Source: Sporichthya brevicatena
Lineage (GTDB): Bacteria; Actinomycetota; Actinomycetes; Sporichthyales; Sporichthyaceae
Length of the DNA stretch: 45,076 bases
NCBI RefSeq assembly: GCF_039525035.1
Contig: NZ_BAAAHE010000004.1
Location: 147,482 to 192,557, forward strand
Direction of reading: 5' to 3'
The notes under the pieces were generated by a model that worked only from the letters and a program-made list of their open reading frames with translations, was not told where the DNA came from and did not search any database. Positions 17,892 through 26,227 of the stretch are shown here, in pieces. The position numbers and the translations under genes are program-made. Positions within the stretch are counted from its first letter, which is position 1, and each line of letters opens with the position of its first letter.

Positions 17892-19028
17892 GTGGCCGCC
17901 GGCCGCGCTGCCGTGACCGCCGGCACCGCCGTGGCGGCCGTCGTCGCCGCCGGCACGGCCGCGAGCGCGGCCCCGGCCGCCGAGAACGCGGGCGACAGCC
18001 GCGCCGCGGCGATCTCCGGCAACGCCACCTCCTGCGGGAGCGGGAAGTTCGGCGTGGGCCTCGGCGGCGAGCGGTACGGCATCGACGGCAAGGAGTACGC
18101 CGATCCCAACGCGGTCCTGAGCTACCAGGACGGCAAGATCGGCGGGACCTACCCGACGATCACCGCGATCAAGCCCGGCTTCGAGATCCTCGGCGTCATC
18201 GTCAAGGGCGGGAACGCGCACAACGTGTACCGCCCGGGCACGGCGAACAACCCGCCCACGGGCCTCGGCCAGCTCCCCTGGGAGAAGCTCCACTCGCCCC
18301 TGAACCCCAACGGCAAGCCGGCCGGCATCAGCCACTGGTTCGTCTGCGCCACGTCGGTCCCGGTCGAGCAGTCGAACCCGCAGCAGCCGACGACCCCGGA
18401 CCAGCCGGCCACGCCGGTCGAGCCGGCCACGCCGGACGAGCCGACGACGCCGGACGAGCCGACGACGCCGGACGAGCCGGTCGAGCCCTCGGACACGACG
18501 GAGCCGGACGACACGACCGACACCTCGGGTCAGGACGACACGACCGACACCGCGGGTCAGGACGACACGACCGACACCTCGGGTCAGGACGACACGACCG
18601 ACACCGCGGGTCAGGACGACACGACCGACACCGCGGGCCAGGACGACACGACCGGCCCCGACGACTCGACCGGGCCGGTGGAGACGGACGACACCGGCGA
18701 CACAGACGACACAGACGACACGGCCGACACCGACGACACGGCCGACACCACGAGCCCGACCGACCCGGTGGACACGGACGACGCGTCGGGGCCGTCGGAC
18801 ACGACCGACCCGAACGACACCGCCGACCCGAACGACACCGCCGAGCCGACGGAGGCAGCGGGGCCGGAGGCGCAGAGCGGGGTGACGCCGCGGGTCCGGC
18901 CGCTCCCGCAGAGCGGGGCCGAGGGGAGCCTGCTCGCGGTCGGTGGGTTGCTGGTCGCGGCGGGGAGTGCGCTCACCGCGGCGGGTGGCCGGGCGGGGCG
19001 GGCCCGGGGACGCCACCGCAAGGTCTGA
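17892..19028 (+). CDS. putative sortase-anchored surface protein (LPQSG) with D/T-rich repeats
   Basis: A 378-residue exported protein from the only canonical in-frame start, GTG 17892, which has no ribosome site. In-frame codons upstream (KQPSASR) would make a better signal n-region, so the start may be non-canonical or lost. After an Ala-rich signal (cleavage near AASAAPAA), residues about 45-155 form a domain ending in GISHWFVCATS, with two cysteines (TSCGSG and FVCA), like domains seen in other actinobacterial wall proteins. A P/T/E/D stalk with DDTTDTSGQ-type nonapeptides follows. The C-terminus has LPQSG, a hydrophobic segment and a basic tail (RGRHRK), a LPXTG-like sorting signal with Ser for Thr. 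It lies beyond the terminator of the RTX array. Function unknown; adhesin or structural role is inference. Confidence 0.72.
   Translation: MAAGRAAVTAGTAVAAVVAAGTAASAAPAAENAGDSRAAAISGNATSCGSGKFGVGLGGERYGIDGKEYADPNAVLSYQDGKIGGTYPTITAIKPGFEILGVIVKGGNAHNVYRPGTANNPPTGLGQLPWEKLHSPLNPNGKPAGISHWFVCATSVPVEQSNPQQPTTPDQPATPVEPATPDEPTTPDEPTTPDEPVEPSDTTEPDDTTDTSGQDDTTDTAGQDDTTDTSGQDDTTDTAGQDDTTDTAGQDDTTGPDDSTGPVETDDTGDTDDTDDTADTDDTADTTSPTDPVDTDDASGPSDTTDPNDTADPNDTAEPTEAAGPEAQSGVTPRVRPLPQSGAEGSLLAVGGLLVAAGSALTAAGGRAGRARGRHRKV
18507..18653 (+). repeat. 27-bp tandem repeat encoding a D/T-rich stalk
   Basis: Five full 27-nt units (18507, 18534, 18561, 18588, 18615) and a partial sixth encode the nonapeptide DDTTDT(S/A)GQ. 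Units differ mainly at one base (T/G) that swaps Ser and Ala. The length is a multiple of three, so copy number can vary without a frameshift. Confidence 0.9.
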
Positions 19029-19061
19029 TCGACCGGGGCGAACGTCGGCGGTCCGGCCACG

Positions 19062-19067
19062 TAGGCT
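19062..19067 (+). promoter_or_regulatory. -10 box of a probably leaderless prfB transcript
   Basis: TAGGCT (TANNNT consensus) ends 8 nt before the GTG start of prfB, where no Shine-Dalgarno sequence exists. That spacing places the transcription start at or next to the start codon. No clear -35 element. Confidence 0.5.
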
Positions 19068-19075
19068 GAACCCTC

Positions 19076-20185
19076 GTGGCCGGACCCGAATTTGCCGAAG
19101 CGCTGAAGGCACTCGACGCGACGCTGTCGTCCGTCGAGGCGGTCGTCGACCTCGACGCGCTGCGCACCGAGTACGCCGACCTGGAGCAGCAGGCCGCCGC
19201 GCCGGACCTCTGGGACGACCAGGAGCGGGCCCAGAAGGTCACCAGCCGGATGTCGGTCGTGCAGGCCGAGATCAAGCGCATGGAGCAGGTCCGCCGCCGC
19301 GTGGACGACCTGGGCGTCCTGTGGGAGATGGCCGAGGAGGCCGACGACGCGGACACCCGCGCCGAGGCCGAGACCGAGCTCGCGAACCTGCAGCGGGAGA
19401 TCGGCGAGCTGGAGGTCCGGACGCTCCTCAACGGCGAGTACGACGCCCGGGACGCGCTGGTCACGATCCGCTCCGAGGCCGGCGGGGTCGACGCCGCGGA
19501 CTTCGCCGAGATGCTCTTCCGCATGTACCTGCGCTGGGCCGAGCGCCACGGGTACGCGACCGAGGTCTACGACACCTCCTACGCCGAGGAGGCGGGCATC
19601 AAGTCCGCCACCTTCGTCGTGCACGCGCCCTACGCCTACGGCACGCTCAGTGTCGAGCAGGGGACGCACCGCCTCGTCCGGATCTCGCCGTTCGACAACC
19701 AGGGCCGCCGGCAGACCTCGTTCGCCGGGGTCGAGGTGGTCCCGGTCACGGACACGACCGACCACGTCGAGATCCCCGAGGACCAGATCCGCGTCGACGT
19801 CTTCCGCGCCTCCGGCCCCGGTGGTCAGGGCGTCAACACGACCGACTCGGCCGTCCGGCTGACGCACATCCCGACCGGGATCGTCGTCTCCTGCCAGAAC
19901 GAGCGCTCGCAGCTGCAGAACAAGGCCCGGGCGATGGAGGTCCTCCAGGCCAAGCTGCTGGAGGTCCGCCGCCGCGAGGAGCAGGCGAAGATCAATGCCC
20001 TGAAGGACGATTCGTCCGGTTCGTGGGGCAATCAGATGCGTTCGTACGTCGTGCACCCGTACCAGATGGTGAAGGATCTGCGCACCGAGCACGAGGTCGG
20101 CAACCCGCAGGCCGTGTTCAACGGAGAGATCGACGATTTCATCGAGGCCGGCATCCGGTGGCGGCGCTCCGGCGCCACCTCCTAA
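19076..20185 (+). CDS. prfB: peptide chain release factor 2
   Basis: A 369-residue class I release factor reading UAA and UGA. The anticodon-like tripeptide SPF is seen in [11 protein letters not shown] (about residues 204-206). The peptidyl-hydrolysis motif GGQ is in [16 protein letters not shown] (about 250). The C-terminal [16 protein letters not shown] region is typical. The frame is open from the GTG start, so the autoregulatory +1 frameshift found in many other bacteria is absent, as is usual for actinobacteria. The start is GTG 19076, apparently leaderless. It heads the conserved segment prfB-ftsE-ftsX-hydrolase-smpB-ssrA, but ftsE has its own -10-like element. Confidence 0.96.
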   Translation: MAGPEFAEALKALDATLSSVEAVVDLDALRTEYADLEQQAAAPDLWDDQERAQKVTSRMSVVQAEIKRMEQVRRRVDDLGVLWEMAEEADDADTRAEAETELANLQREIGELEVRTLLNGEYDARDALVTIRSEAGGVDAADFAEMLFRMYLRWAERHGYATEVYDTSYAEEAGIKSATFVVHAPYAYGTLSVEQGTHRLVRISPFDNQGRRQTSFAGVEVVPVTDTTDHVEIPEDQIRVDVFRASGPGGQGVNTTDSAVRLTHIPTGIVVSCQNERSQLQNKARAMEVLQAKLLEVRRREEQAKINALKDDSSGSWGNQMRSYVVHPYQMVKDLRTEHEVGNPQAVFNGEIDDFIEAGIRWRRSGATS

Positions 20186-20211
20186 TCCGCCATTCGGGGC
20201 CGTGCCCCGCC

Positions 20212-20217
20212 TACCAT
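20212..20217 (+). promoter_or_regulatory. -10-like box upstream of ftsE
   Basis: TACCAT lies 10 nt before the ftsE ATG, in the 42-nt gap after prfB, with no ribosome site between. This suggests a separate leaderless or near-leaderless transcript for ftsEX. Confidence 0.42.
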
Positions 20218-20227
20218 CGGTCTCACC

Positions 20228-20917
20228 ATGATCCGTTTGGACAACGTCACCAAGACGTACCCGAGCCAGGACCGGCCGGCGCTGCGCGACATCTCGCTCG
20301 AGATCAACAAGGGCGAGTTCGTCTTCCTCGTCGGGACCTCCGGCTCGGGGAAGTCGACGTTCCTGCGGCTCGTCCTCAAGGAGGAGAAGCCGACGTCGGG
20401 CACCGTCCACGTGCTCGGCAAGGACCTCTCGCGCCTCTCGAACTGGAAGGTGCCGCAGCTGCGCCGCCAGATCGGGACCGTCTTCCAGGACTTCCGCCTG
20501 CTGCCGAACAAGACGGTCTTCGAGAACGTCGCTTTCGCGCTCGAGGTGATCGGCAAGTCCCGCGGGGTCACCCGCCGGGTCGTGCCCGAGGTGCTGGAGC
20601 TCGTCGGTCTCTCCGGCAAGGAGGACCGGATGCCGGACGAGCTCTCCGGTGGTGAGCAGCAGCGGGTCGCGATCGCCCGCGCGTTCGTCAACCGGCCGCT
20701 GATCCTGATCGCGGACGAGCCCACCGGAAACCTCGACCCGAACACCTCGGTCGGGATCATGAAGCTGCTGGACCGCATCAACCGGACCGGCACCACCGTT
20801 CTGATGGCCACTCACGACCAGGCGATCGTCGACCAGATGCGCAAGCGCGTCATCGAGCTCGAGACCGGTCGGATGGTGCGCGACCAGCACCGCGGCGTGT
20901 ACGGCTACAGCGCATGA
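20228..20917 (+). CDS. ftsE: cell division ATP-binding protein FtsE
   Basis: The ATPase subunit of the FtsEX complex, an ABC transporter-like machine that does not transport but activates peptidoglycan hydrolases at the septum. It has 229 residues. The Walker A motif GTSGSGKST is at residues 36-44, the Q-loop is in [16 protein letters not shown], the ABC signature is [14 protein letters not shown], the Walker B is [13 protein letters not shown] and the H-loop is MATHDQ. These are intact, so the protein should be active. Its TGA overlaps the ATG of ftsX by 4 nt, matching the need for stoichiometric FtsE and FtsX. Confidence 0.96.
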   Translation: MIRLDNVTKTYPSQDRPALRDISLEINKGEFVFLVGTSGSGKSTFLRLVLKEEKPTSGTVHVLGKDLSRLSNWKVPQLRRQIGTVFQDFRLLPNKTVFENVAFALEVIGKSRGVTRRVVPEVLELVGLSGKEDRMPDELSGGEQQRVAIARAFVNRPLILIADEPTGNLDPNTSVGIMKLLDRINRTGTTVLMATHDQAIVDQMRKRVIELETGRMVRDQHRGVYGYSA

Positions 20918-21825
20918 GGGTCAGCTTCGTCACGCAGGAGATCACGACCGGTCTCAAGCGCAACCTCACGATGACCATCGCGGTGGTCATCACCACCGCC
21001 GTGTCCCTCGCCCTGTTCGGCCTCGCGATGCTCACGGGCAAGCAGGTCGACACGATGAAGGACTACTGGTACGACAAGGTCGAGGTCACCCTCTTCCTCT
21101 GTCTGCCGACCGACACCAACGCCGCGAGCTGCAAGTCCGGCGCCGCGACGGAGGAGCAGAAGCAGGCGATCTCCGCCGACCTCAACAAGCTCAAGCCACT
21201 CGTCGAGGACGTCTACTTCGAGACCAAGCCCGAGGCCTACGAGCGCTTCAAGGAGCGGTTCTCCGGCTCTGCGATCGCCGAGAACATCACCCCGGACGCG
21301 CTGCCGGAGTCCTACCGCGTCAAGCTCTCGGACCCGACGAAGTACGACATCATCTTCAGCGCCTTCAACGGCCGGCCCGGGGTGTACCAGGTCCAGGACC
21401 AGAGGACCGTCCTCGAACCGTTCTTCCGCGTCCTGCGGGCGATCTCGATCGGCGCGCTCCTGCTCGCCGGGATCATCCTCGGCGCCGCGTTGCTGCTGAT
21501 CATCAACACGATCCGGCTCTCCGCCTACAGCCGCCGGCGGGAGACCGGGATCATGCGCCTGGTCGGCGCCTCGAACTTCTACATCCGACTGCCGTTCATC
21601 CTCGAGGGCGCCATCGCCGGCGCAGTGGGGGCGGTGCTCGCGACGATCCTCGTCGTCGCGGCGAAGTGGGCCGGGGTCGACCACTACCTGGAGCCGAACT
21701 TCCAGTTCACGTCGTTCATCGGCTGGGACGCGGTCTTCACGACGATCCCGTGGCTCTTCCTCTTCGGCGTCGGCGGCTCCGCCCTCGTCTCCGCGGTCAC
21801 CCTCCGCCGCTACCTCCGCGTCTGA
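20914..21825 (+). CDS. ftsX: cell division protein FtsX
   Basis: The 303-residue membrane subunit of FtsEX. An N-terminal cytoplasmic segment precedes a first transmembrane helix (about residues 22-45). A large extracellular domain follows (about 46-170), containing two cysteines ([14 protein letters not shown]) likely to pair outside. Three C-terminal helices (about 175-200, 225-255 and 275-298) are separated by the conserved cytoplasmic [22 protein letters not shown] loop that contacts FtsE. It overlaps ftsE by 4 nt. The extracellular loop is the expected docking site for the hydrolase activator encoded 96 nt downstream. Confidence 0.95.
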   Translation: MRVSFVTQEITTGLKRNLTMTIAVVITTAVSLALFGLAMLTGKQVDTMKDYWYDKVEVTLFLCLPTDTNAASCKSGAATEEQKQAISADLNKLKPLVEDVYFETKPEAYERFKERFSGSAIAENITPDALPESYRVKLSDPTKYDIIFSAFNGRPGVYQVQDQRTVLEPFFRVLRAISIGALLLAGIILGAALLLIINTIRLSAYSRRRETGIMRLVGASNFYIRLPFILEGAIAGAVGAVLATILVVAAKWAGVDHYLEPNFQFTSFIGWDAVFTTIPWLFLFGVGGSALVSAVTLRRYLRV

Positions 21826-21921
21826 TCGGCGGGGCCCCGCCCCGGCGCGCCCTGCGGGCCGATCACGCTCCGTTGTGATACTCATGGGACGGATGTGATT
21901 GTTGGGGTTTGGGGGAGTGCC

Positions 21922-23175
21922 ATGTCCGTCTGGGTCCGCCGCAAGCGGCTCGCGGTCGTCATCGCCGTGACGGTGGGGGCGCTCCTCGTGCCGTCGGCCG
22001 CCGCGGACACCGACCCCAAGGCGAAGAAGCGGGCGGTGGACCAGCAGGTCCAGCAGCTCGACGACCACCTCCACGAGCAGGAGGAGGAGGTCGTCGAGGC
22101 GACGTCCGCGCTCGAGGCCGCCGAGGCCAAGCTGCCGCCGGCGCAGGCCGCGCTCGCCGCCGCCCGGACGGCCGTCGCCGAGGCCGAGAAGGCCGAGCAC
22201 GACGCCGCGATCGACCTCGCCGCGACCGAGTCCCACGCCGAGCAGGCGCTGATCGAGTACCTCGGCGCCCAGGGCCGGATGCGGGCGCATCGCGAGGCCC
22301 TCGCCGCGCTGGCCCGCGCCGCCTACATGGGCGGGGACTTCCAGCGCCTGTCGGTCGTCATGAACGCGCAGAGCCCCGAGGAACTCACCTCGACGCTGGC
22401 CTACTACGAGACGGTCAACCGCTCCGAGAAGCAGGTGCTGGCCGACCTCGACGCCCTCCGGAAGGAACTGGAGGCCAAGCAGAAGTTCCTCGACGAGTCC
22501 CGCGAGCGGATCGTCGCGCAGAAGCAGGCCGCCGAAGCCGCGGTCGCGCGGACGACCGAGGCCCGGAACACCGCGGCCGCCGCCGAGGCCGAGGTCCAGG
22601 CGCTGATCGTCGCCCGCGGCGTGGCGCTGGAGAAGGCCGAGAAGCTCCGCGACGAGATCGAGAAGCGCCTCGCGGCGATGAAGGCCGAGTCCGACCGACT
22701 CGCCGTCATCATCCGCAAGCGCGCCGAGGCCGCCCGCAAGGCCGCCGAGAAGACCGGCGGCAAGGTCGTCCAGGGCACCGGGTGGCTGAGCCGGCCGGTG
22801 AACGGTCCGATCACCTCGTCCTACGGCATGCGGTACCACCCGATCCTGCACCGCAACAAGCTCCACACCGGGACCGACTTCGGCGTCCCGACCGGGACCT
22901 CGGTCCGGGCGGCCCGCGACGGCCGGGTCATCGACGCCTACTACAACAGCGCCTACGGCTACCGGGTCGTCGTCGACCACGGGTACGTCAACGGCGTCTA
23001 CCTCGTGACGACGTACAACCACCTCTCGCGCTTCGCCGTCCGCCGCGGGGAGAAGGTGTCCCGCGGGGAGGTGCTCGCCTACTCCGGCAGCACCGGCTAC
23101 TCGACCGGCCCGCACCTGCACTTCGAGGTGATGGAGAACGGCCACTTCGTCAACCCGATGAAATGGTTGAACTGA
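21922..23175 (+). CDS. EnvC-like coiled-coil M23 (LytM) peptidase, likely FtsX partner
   Basis: A 417-residue exported protein: signal peptide ([19 protein letters not shown], cleavage near SAAAD), a long Ala/Glu/Lys-rich coiled coil (about residues 35-290) and a C-terminal M23 domain. The zinc-site motifs are intact: HxxxD in HTGTDFG and HxH in HLHFEV. It could therefore be an active endopeptidase rather than only an activator. ATG 21922 follows a GGGGGAG ribosome site; the earlier GTG at 21895 is rejected. Position directly after ftsEX and the coiled-coil plus LytM layout match the EnvC group, whose coiled coil binds the FtsX extracellular loop. The partnership here is inferred. Confidence 0.88.
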   Translation: MSVWVRRKRLAVVIAVTVGALLVPSAAADTDPKAKKRAVDQQVQQLDDHLHEQEEEVVEATSALEAAEAKLPPAQAALAAARTAVAEAEKAEHDAAIDLAATESHAEQALIEYLGAQGRMRAHREALAALARAAYMGGDFQRLSVVMNAQSPEELTSTLAYYETVNRSEKQVLADLDALRKELEAKQKFLDESRERIVAQKQAAEAAVARTTEARNTAAAAEAEVQALIVARGVALEKAEKLRDEIEKRLAAMKAESDRLAVIIRKRAEAARKAAEKTGGKVVQGTGWLSRPVNGPITSSYGMRYHPILHRNKLHTGTDFGVPTGTSVRAARDGRVIDAYYNSAYGYRVVVDHGYVNGVYLVTTYNHLSRFAVRRGEKVSRGEVLAYSGSTGYSTGPHLHFEVMENGHFVNPMKWLN

Positions 23176-23192
23176 CCCGACCGGTCGCTGGG

Positions 23193-23198
23193 TACTCT
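23193..23198 (+). promoter_or_regulatory. -10 box of a probably leaderless smpB transcript
   Basis: TACTCT ends 8 nt before the smpB ATG, with no ribosome site between. The spacing predicts transcription starting at the start codon. Confidence 0.5.
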
Positions 23199-23206
23199 TC
23201 GTCCTC

Positions 23207-23683
23207 ATGTCGCGGGAGAAGGGGCGAAAGATCATCGCCCAGAACAAGAAGGCGCGGCACGACTACCACATCGAGGACGTCTACGAGGCCGGGCTCGTCC
23301 TGACCGGCACCGAGGTCAAGTCCCTGCGGGCCGGTCGTGCCTCGCTGGTCGACGGCTTCGTCACGTTCCGGGACGGCGAGGCCTACCTGCACGCCGTCCA
23401 CATCCCCGAGTACACCGCGGGCACCTGGACGAACCACGAGCCGCGGCGGGTCCGCAAGCTGCTGCTGAACCGGGCCGAGATCGACCGGTGGATGCTCAAG
23501 ACCAAGGAGTCGGGGCTGACGATCGTCCCGCTCTCGCTGTACTTCCTCGACGGCCGGGCGAAGGTCGAGATCGCCCTCGCCCGCGGCAAGAAGCTCCACG
23601 ACAAGCGGCAGGCCCTCGCCGAGAAGCAGGCGACACGGGAGATGGCCCGCGAGCTCAGCCGGCGCAACCGCGGCGAGCGCTGA
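23207..23683 (+). CDS. smpB: SsrA-binding protein SmpB
   Basis: A 158-residue RNA-binding protein that delivers tmRNA to stalled ribosomes in trans-translation. Typical features are [22 protein letters not shown] near the N-terminus, [14 protein letters not shown], and [19 protein letters not shown]. The C-terminal basic tail ([21 protein letters not shown]) inserts into the decoding centre. It lies 77 nt upstream of its RNA partner ssrA, the standard actinobacterial arrangement. The start is ATG 23207. Confidence 0.96.
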   Translation: MSREKGRKIIAQNKKARHDYHIEDVYEAGLVLTGTEVKSLRAGRASLVDGFVTFRDGEAYLHAVHIPEYTAGTWTNHEPRRVRKLLLNRAEIDRWMLKTKESGLTIVPLSLYFLDGRAKVEIALARGKKLHDKRQALAEKQATREMARELSRRNRGER

Positions 23684-23736
23684 CCCTCGCGCCGCCCCCG
23701 CGCGACATCGGGAATGCCGAGGGCGGTGCCCGACGC

Positions 23737-23742
23737 TATCCT
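23737..23742 (+). promoter_or_regulatory. -10 box candidate for ssrA
   Basis: TATCCT lies 17 nt upstream of the mature tmRNA 5' end. That spacing would give a short 5' leader removed by RNase P, as for tRNAs. Confidence 0.45.
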
Positions 23743-23759
23743 GGGTGCACAACTGCACA

Positions 23760-24141
23760 GGGGGTGATCGGTTTCGACTGCGGATGTCGTTGCAGGAGAA
23801 GCGGGCCGAGGATGCGGGGACGATCTCGTTAACCATGCCTCGCAAAAAAATAAGCGCCAAGGTTAACAACCAGCGCGACCTCGCTCTCGCCGCCTGACGG
23901 TAGAGCACTTCAGAGGTCTGTCAGCCCGGGGATTGTCATCGACCCGGTGTCTGGCATCAGCTAGATGACTTACTCGCCGCCCGGGCCACGGGGGCGTCGA
24001 GGACACCGAACAGTGGCTGGGCCTGTCGGGTTGCTTGTCTGCGTGACGACCCGGGGCCGAGAAAATCAGTAGCAGACTGCGCCCGGAGAAGACCTGGATC
24101 GGTGCCGTAGGACGCGGGTTCAATTCCCGCCACCTCCACCA
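23760..24141 (+). ncRNA. ssrA: transfer-messenger RNA (tmRNA)
   Basis: A 382-nt tmRNA. The 5' end GGGGGTGATCGGTTTCGAC and the 3' end GGTTCAATTCCCGCC...ACCA give a tRNA-like domain. The acceptor stem pairs GGGGGTG (23760-23766) with CACCTCC before ACCA (one G-U). The T-arm is GCGGGTTCAATTCCCGC. A mRNA-like part with a short tag frame ending in ALAA and stop lies near 23856-23897, followed by pseudoknot-rich sequence. CCA is encoded. It works with SmpB to rescue stalled ribosomes and tag incomplete proteins for degradation. Confidence 0.95.
23856..23897 (+). other. tmRNA tag-peptide reading frame
   Basis: The resume codon is inferred to be GCC at 23856, giving a 13-residue tag AKVNNQRDLALAA and a TGA stop. 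The C-terminal LALAA matches the ClpXP-type degron of other bacterial tags. The resume codon is set by similarity to other tmRNAs and could be one codon off. Confidence 0.75.
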
Positions 24142-24155
24142 CCCCTGAGCACTCA

Positions 24156-24229
24156 GCGCTTCACTCGCTGGGGCAAGCCCTTACTCGCCCGACCGGGCGA
24201 GTAAGCGCTGTCCCCGGCGAGTGAAGCGC
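24156..24229. terminator. nested hairpin downstream of ssrA
   Basis: The outer stem of 13 bp (GCGCTTCACTCGC at 24156-24168 with 24217-24229) is continued by GGGG/CCCC (24170-24173 with 24212-24215). It encloses an 11-bp inner stem (CTTACTCGCCC at 24180-24190 with 24195-24205) with a 4-nt loop. Outer and inner arms resemble each other (CTTCACTCGC and CTTACTCGC), so alternative pairings are possible. It is the likely ssrA terminator. Confidence 0.75.
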
Positions 24230-24236
24230 GTTAACG

Positions 24237-24276
24237 GCGAAGCGCCGGCCCGCTAGGAGTCGGGCCGGCGCTTCGC
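24237..24276. terminator. 16-bp hairpin between ssrA and the convergent FilP-like gene
   Basis: GCGAAGCGCCGGCCCG at 24237-24252 pairs perfectly with 24261-24276 around an 8-nt loop. It lies 9 nt beyond the stop of the minus-strand coiled-coil gene and is the likely terminator for that gene. Confidence 0.8.
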
Positions 24277-24284
24277 TGGTCGTG

Positions 24285-25148
24285 CTACTTGGCGAGCGCG
24301 CCACCCGAGAGGGAGGAGAGCGTCTCGCGGACGGTGGACAGCTGCGCGTTGATGCTGTCGCGACGGTGCGTCAGGGCGGCGAGCTCGCGCTCGGCGTCCT
24401 GCTGCAGGCGCTCGGCGCGCGAGGTGGTCTCGGCGATGAGCTCCGACGCGGCGGTGCGGGCGGCCTCGATGAGGGCCTTGGCCGCACGCTGGGAGTCCTC
24501 GGTCATCCGAGCCGCTTCGGCCTTCATCTGCTCGGCCATCTGGGCGGTCTCGGCGAGACGACGCTCCGCGGTCTCCTGGCGGGAGACGGTGTCGCGCTCG
24601 AACTGCTCGCGCTGGGCGGTCAGCTTGGTCTCGACCTCGGTCGCGATCTGGGCGCCCTTGATGCGCGCCTTCTCGACGACGTCGCTCGTGCTCGCGACCA
24701 GCTGGGCGGCCTTGTCGGTCGCCTCCTGGCGGACGCGGTCCGCCTCGGACCGGGCGGCGTTGATCATGCCCTCGATCTGGGCACGGACCTCGGCCTCGCG
24801 GCGGTCGTTCTCGTCCTTGGTGCGGCCCATGAGCTCCTCGGCCACGGACATGGCCCGCTCGCGCTCACGCTGGCTGGCCATCTCGGCGTCGGCCTTGACG
24901 CGGTCGGCGTCCTCGTGGGCCTCACGGAGGATGCCCTCCATCTTGCGGGAGAGCGTGATGTAGTACGGCGCGCTCTCGCCGTTCTCCAGGGACTGGCGCA
25001 TCCGCGCCATCTCCCGCTCGAGCTCAGCTGCACGGCGCTCGAAAGAGACGCGCTCGTCGGTCAGCTGGGCCACCTTGGCGTCCACAGCCGCCCGGTCGTA
25101 ACCGCGCATGGCGGTGTCAAAGTTCGAGGTGCTCTGGTTCATGGTCAT
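24285..25148 (-). CDS. FilP-like DivIVA-related coiled-coil cytoskeletal protein
   Basis: A 287-residue, almost entirely coiled-coil cytoplasmic protein. The N-terminal FDTAMRGYDRAAVDAKVAQL is the short DivIVA-type motif, and the rest is Ala/Glu/Arg/Gln heptads. The C-terminal ELAALTHRRDSINAQLSTVRE closely resembles the end of Streptomyces FilP-type proteins, which form intermediate-filament-like networks behind the growing tip. The start is ATG 25148; a second ATG is two codons later. It is monocistronic, ends at a strong hairpin and is convergent with ssrA. If the organism is filamentous, a role in polar growth or cell stiffness is likely. The assignment rests on remembered FilP sequence, not a search. 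Confidence 0.82.
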   Translation of the reverse strand: MTMNQSTSNFDTAMRGYDRAAVDAKVAQLTDERVSFERRAAELEREMARMRQSLENGESAPYYITLSRKMEGILREAHEDADRVKADAEMASQRERERAMSVAEELMGRTKDENDRREAEVRAQIEGMINAARSEADRVRQEATDKAAQLVASTSDVVEKARIKGAQIATEVETKLTAQREQFERDTVSRQETAERRLAETAQMAEQMKAEAARMTEDSQRAAKALIEAARTAASELIAETTSRAERLQQDAERELAALTHRRDSINAQLSTVRETLSSLSGGALAK

Positions 25149-25558
25149 CGCGGGTCACTGATCCCCTGTCAGTACGGGCCTTGGACGGTGGCTTGCCGTT
25201 ACCACGATGATCGCAGTGCGAATGCCCGGCGCGCGACGGACTGCAGTTTTTGCCCCTGCTGTTATGGCAAATTCTTCCAGCGGATTGCGGTCCTTCGGCA
25301 GGCATTGGACCGCACTGCGCTAATGCGTGCGGTGAGTAACTGCTTGTCCGAATTCACCCGCTTTGGGACCACCCGAACGGCCTAACTGAACACTTGCTGC
25401 CAGGAAAGGTTTGGGTTGCCCGGCCCGTTGGGTAAGGCAACTCGCTTGGGCGCGGGTGGTACCCGAAAGGGCGAACCGTCCGGCCGGCGGTTCCGAATAC
25501 CGGACGGACCGCCGGACATGACAGGCTTTCGGATACATCCCACCCAGGGGGACACGAC
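25149..25558. other. 410-nt intergenic region between divergent genes, with several inverted repeats
   Basis: No convincing gene is seen. The stretch is less GC-rich than its surroundings around 25240-25340. Inverted repeats are GCGGTCC/GGACCGC (around 25287-25313), GTTGCC/GGCAAC (around 25414-25440) and, just before the hydrolase gene, CCGTCCGG/CCGGACGG overlapping CCGGCGGT/ACCGCCGG, which are mutually exclusive pairings. It probably holds both divergent promoters and a structured 5' leader for the plus-strand operon. Confidence 0.5.
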
Positions 25559-26200
25559 GTGACTGCCGAACCGACCGTGCGCATCACGCGTGCGCGCGGC
25601 GAGACCATCGGAGTGGTGCTCCTGCTCCACGGCGGCAAGGCCGAGAGCCGGGAGCCGTCGTCGCCGTGGCACACCTCGGTGCTCCGGCTGCGGCCGTTCG
25701 CCCGCGCGATCGCGCGCAAGGTCCGCCGGGACGGGGTGGCCGTCTGGTCCCTCCGCTACCGGGTCCGGGGCTGGAACGGGGCCGAGGCCAGTCCGGTCGC
25801 GGACGCCCGCTGGGCGCTGGACCGGATCCGGGAGGAGCACGGGGACGTCCCCGTCGTCCTCGTCGGGCACTCGATGGGCGGTCGGACCGCCCTGCAGGTG
25901 GCCGACGACCCGGCCGTGGTCGGCGTCGTCGGGCTCGCGCCGTGGCTGCCCGCCGGCGAACGGCGGCCCGCGCTCGGCTCGACGCGCCTGCTGATCGTCC
26001 ACGGCACCGCGGACAAGTGGACCGACCCGCGCGCCTCGGAGGCCTACGTCGAGGCCGTCCGGGCCGAGGGGGTCCCCGCCACCTACGTCCCGATGAGGGG
26101 GCACGGGCACTTCATGCTCCGCCGGGCGGGGGAGTGGAAGCGCCTGACCAGCGAGTTCGTCTGCCTCTGCTTCAACGAACGCGTCAAACCAAACCGCTAG
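25559..26200 (+). CDS. alpha/beta hydrolase
   Basis: A 213-residue cytoplasmic alpha/beta-hydrolase. The nucleophile elbow is GHSMGG (about residues 104-109), the acid is probably in IVHGTADKWTDP and the catalytic histidine is in MRGHGHFML. Start is GTG 25559 with GGGGG seven or so bases upstream. It resembles small dienelactone hydrolase or S33-type esterases. It is followed after 27 nt by the FAD oxidoreductase of the lipid-modification operon, so its substrate may be a lipid or lipid-derived ester, but that is inferred from position only. Confidence 0.85.
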   Translation: MTAEPTVRITRARGETIGVVLLLHGGKAESREPSSPWHTSVLRLRPFARAIARKVRRDGVAVWSLRYRVRGWNGAEASPVADARWALDRIREEHGDVPVVLVGHSMGGRTALQVADDPAVVGVVGLAPWLPAGERRPALGSTRLLIVHGTADKWTDPRASEAYVEAVRAEGVPATYVPMRGHGHFMLRRAGEWKRLTSEFVCLCFNERVKPNR

Positions 26201-26227
26201 GGGCCGCGGCTCCGAAGTCTCGGCACC

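Noticed and set aside
18507-18653. CRISPR array
   Set aside because: The repeats are directly adjacent with no spacers and encode a regular nonapeptide inside a gene.
19076-19200. Programmed +1 frameshift in prfB
   Set aside because: The frame is open from the start with no in-frame TGA, as in other actinobacteria.
18611-20890. A 759-codon open frame on the minus strand opposite the LPQSG gene, prfB and ftsE
   Set aside because: It lies antisense to three well-supported genes, has no domain motif and only reflects the codon bias of GC-rich DNA.
20905-23247. A 780-codon minus-strand frame opposite ftsX and the M23 gene
   Set aside because: Low-complexity shadow of the plus-strand genes, with no recognisable fold.
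25454-25463. GGGTGGTACC, resembling part of the T-box antiterminator motif
   Set aside because: The following CGCG is missing, no specifier stem was found and the downstream gene is a hydrolase, not an aminoacyl-tRNA or amino-acid gene.
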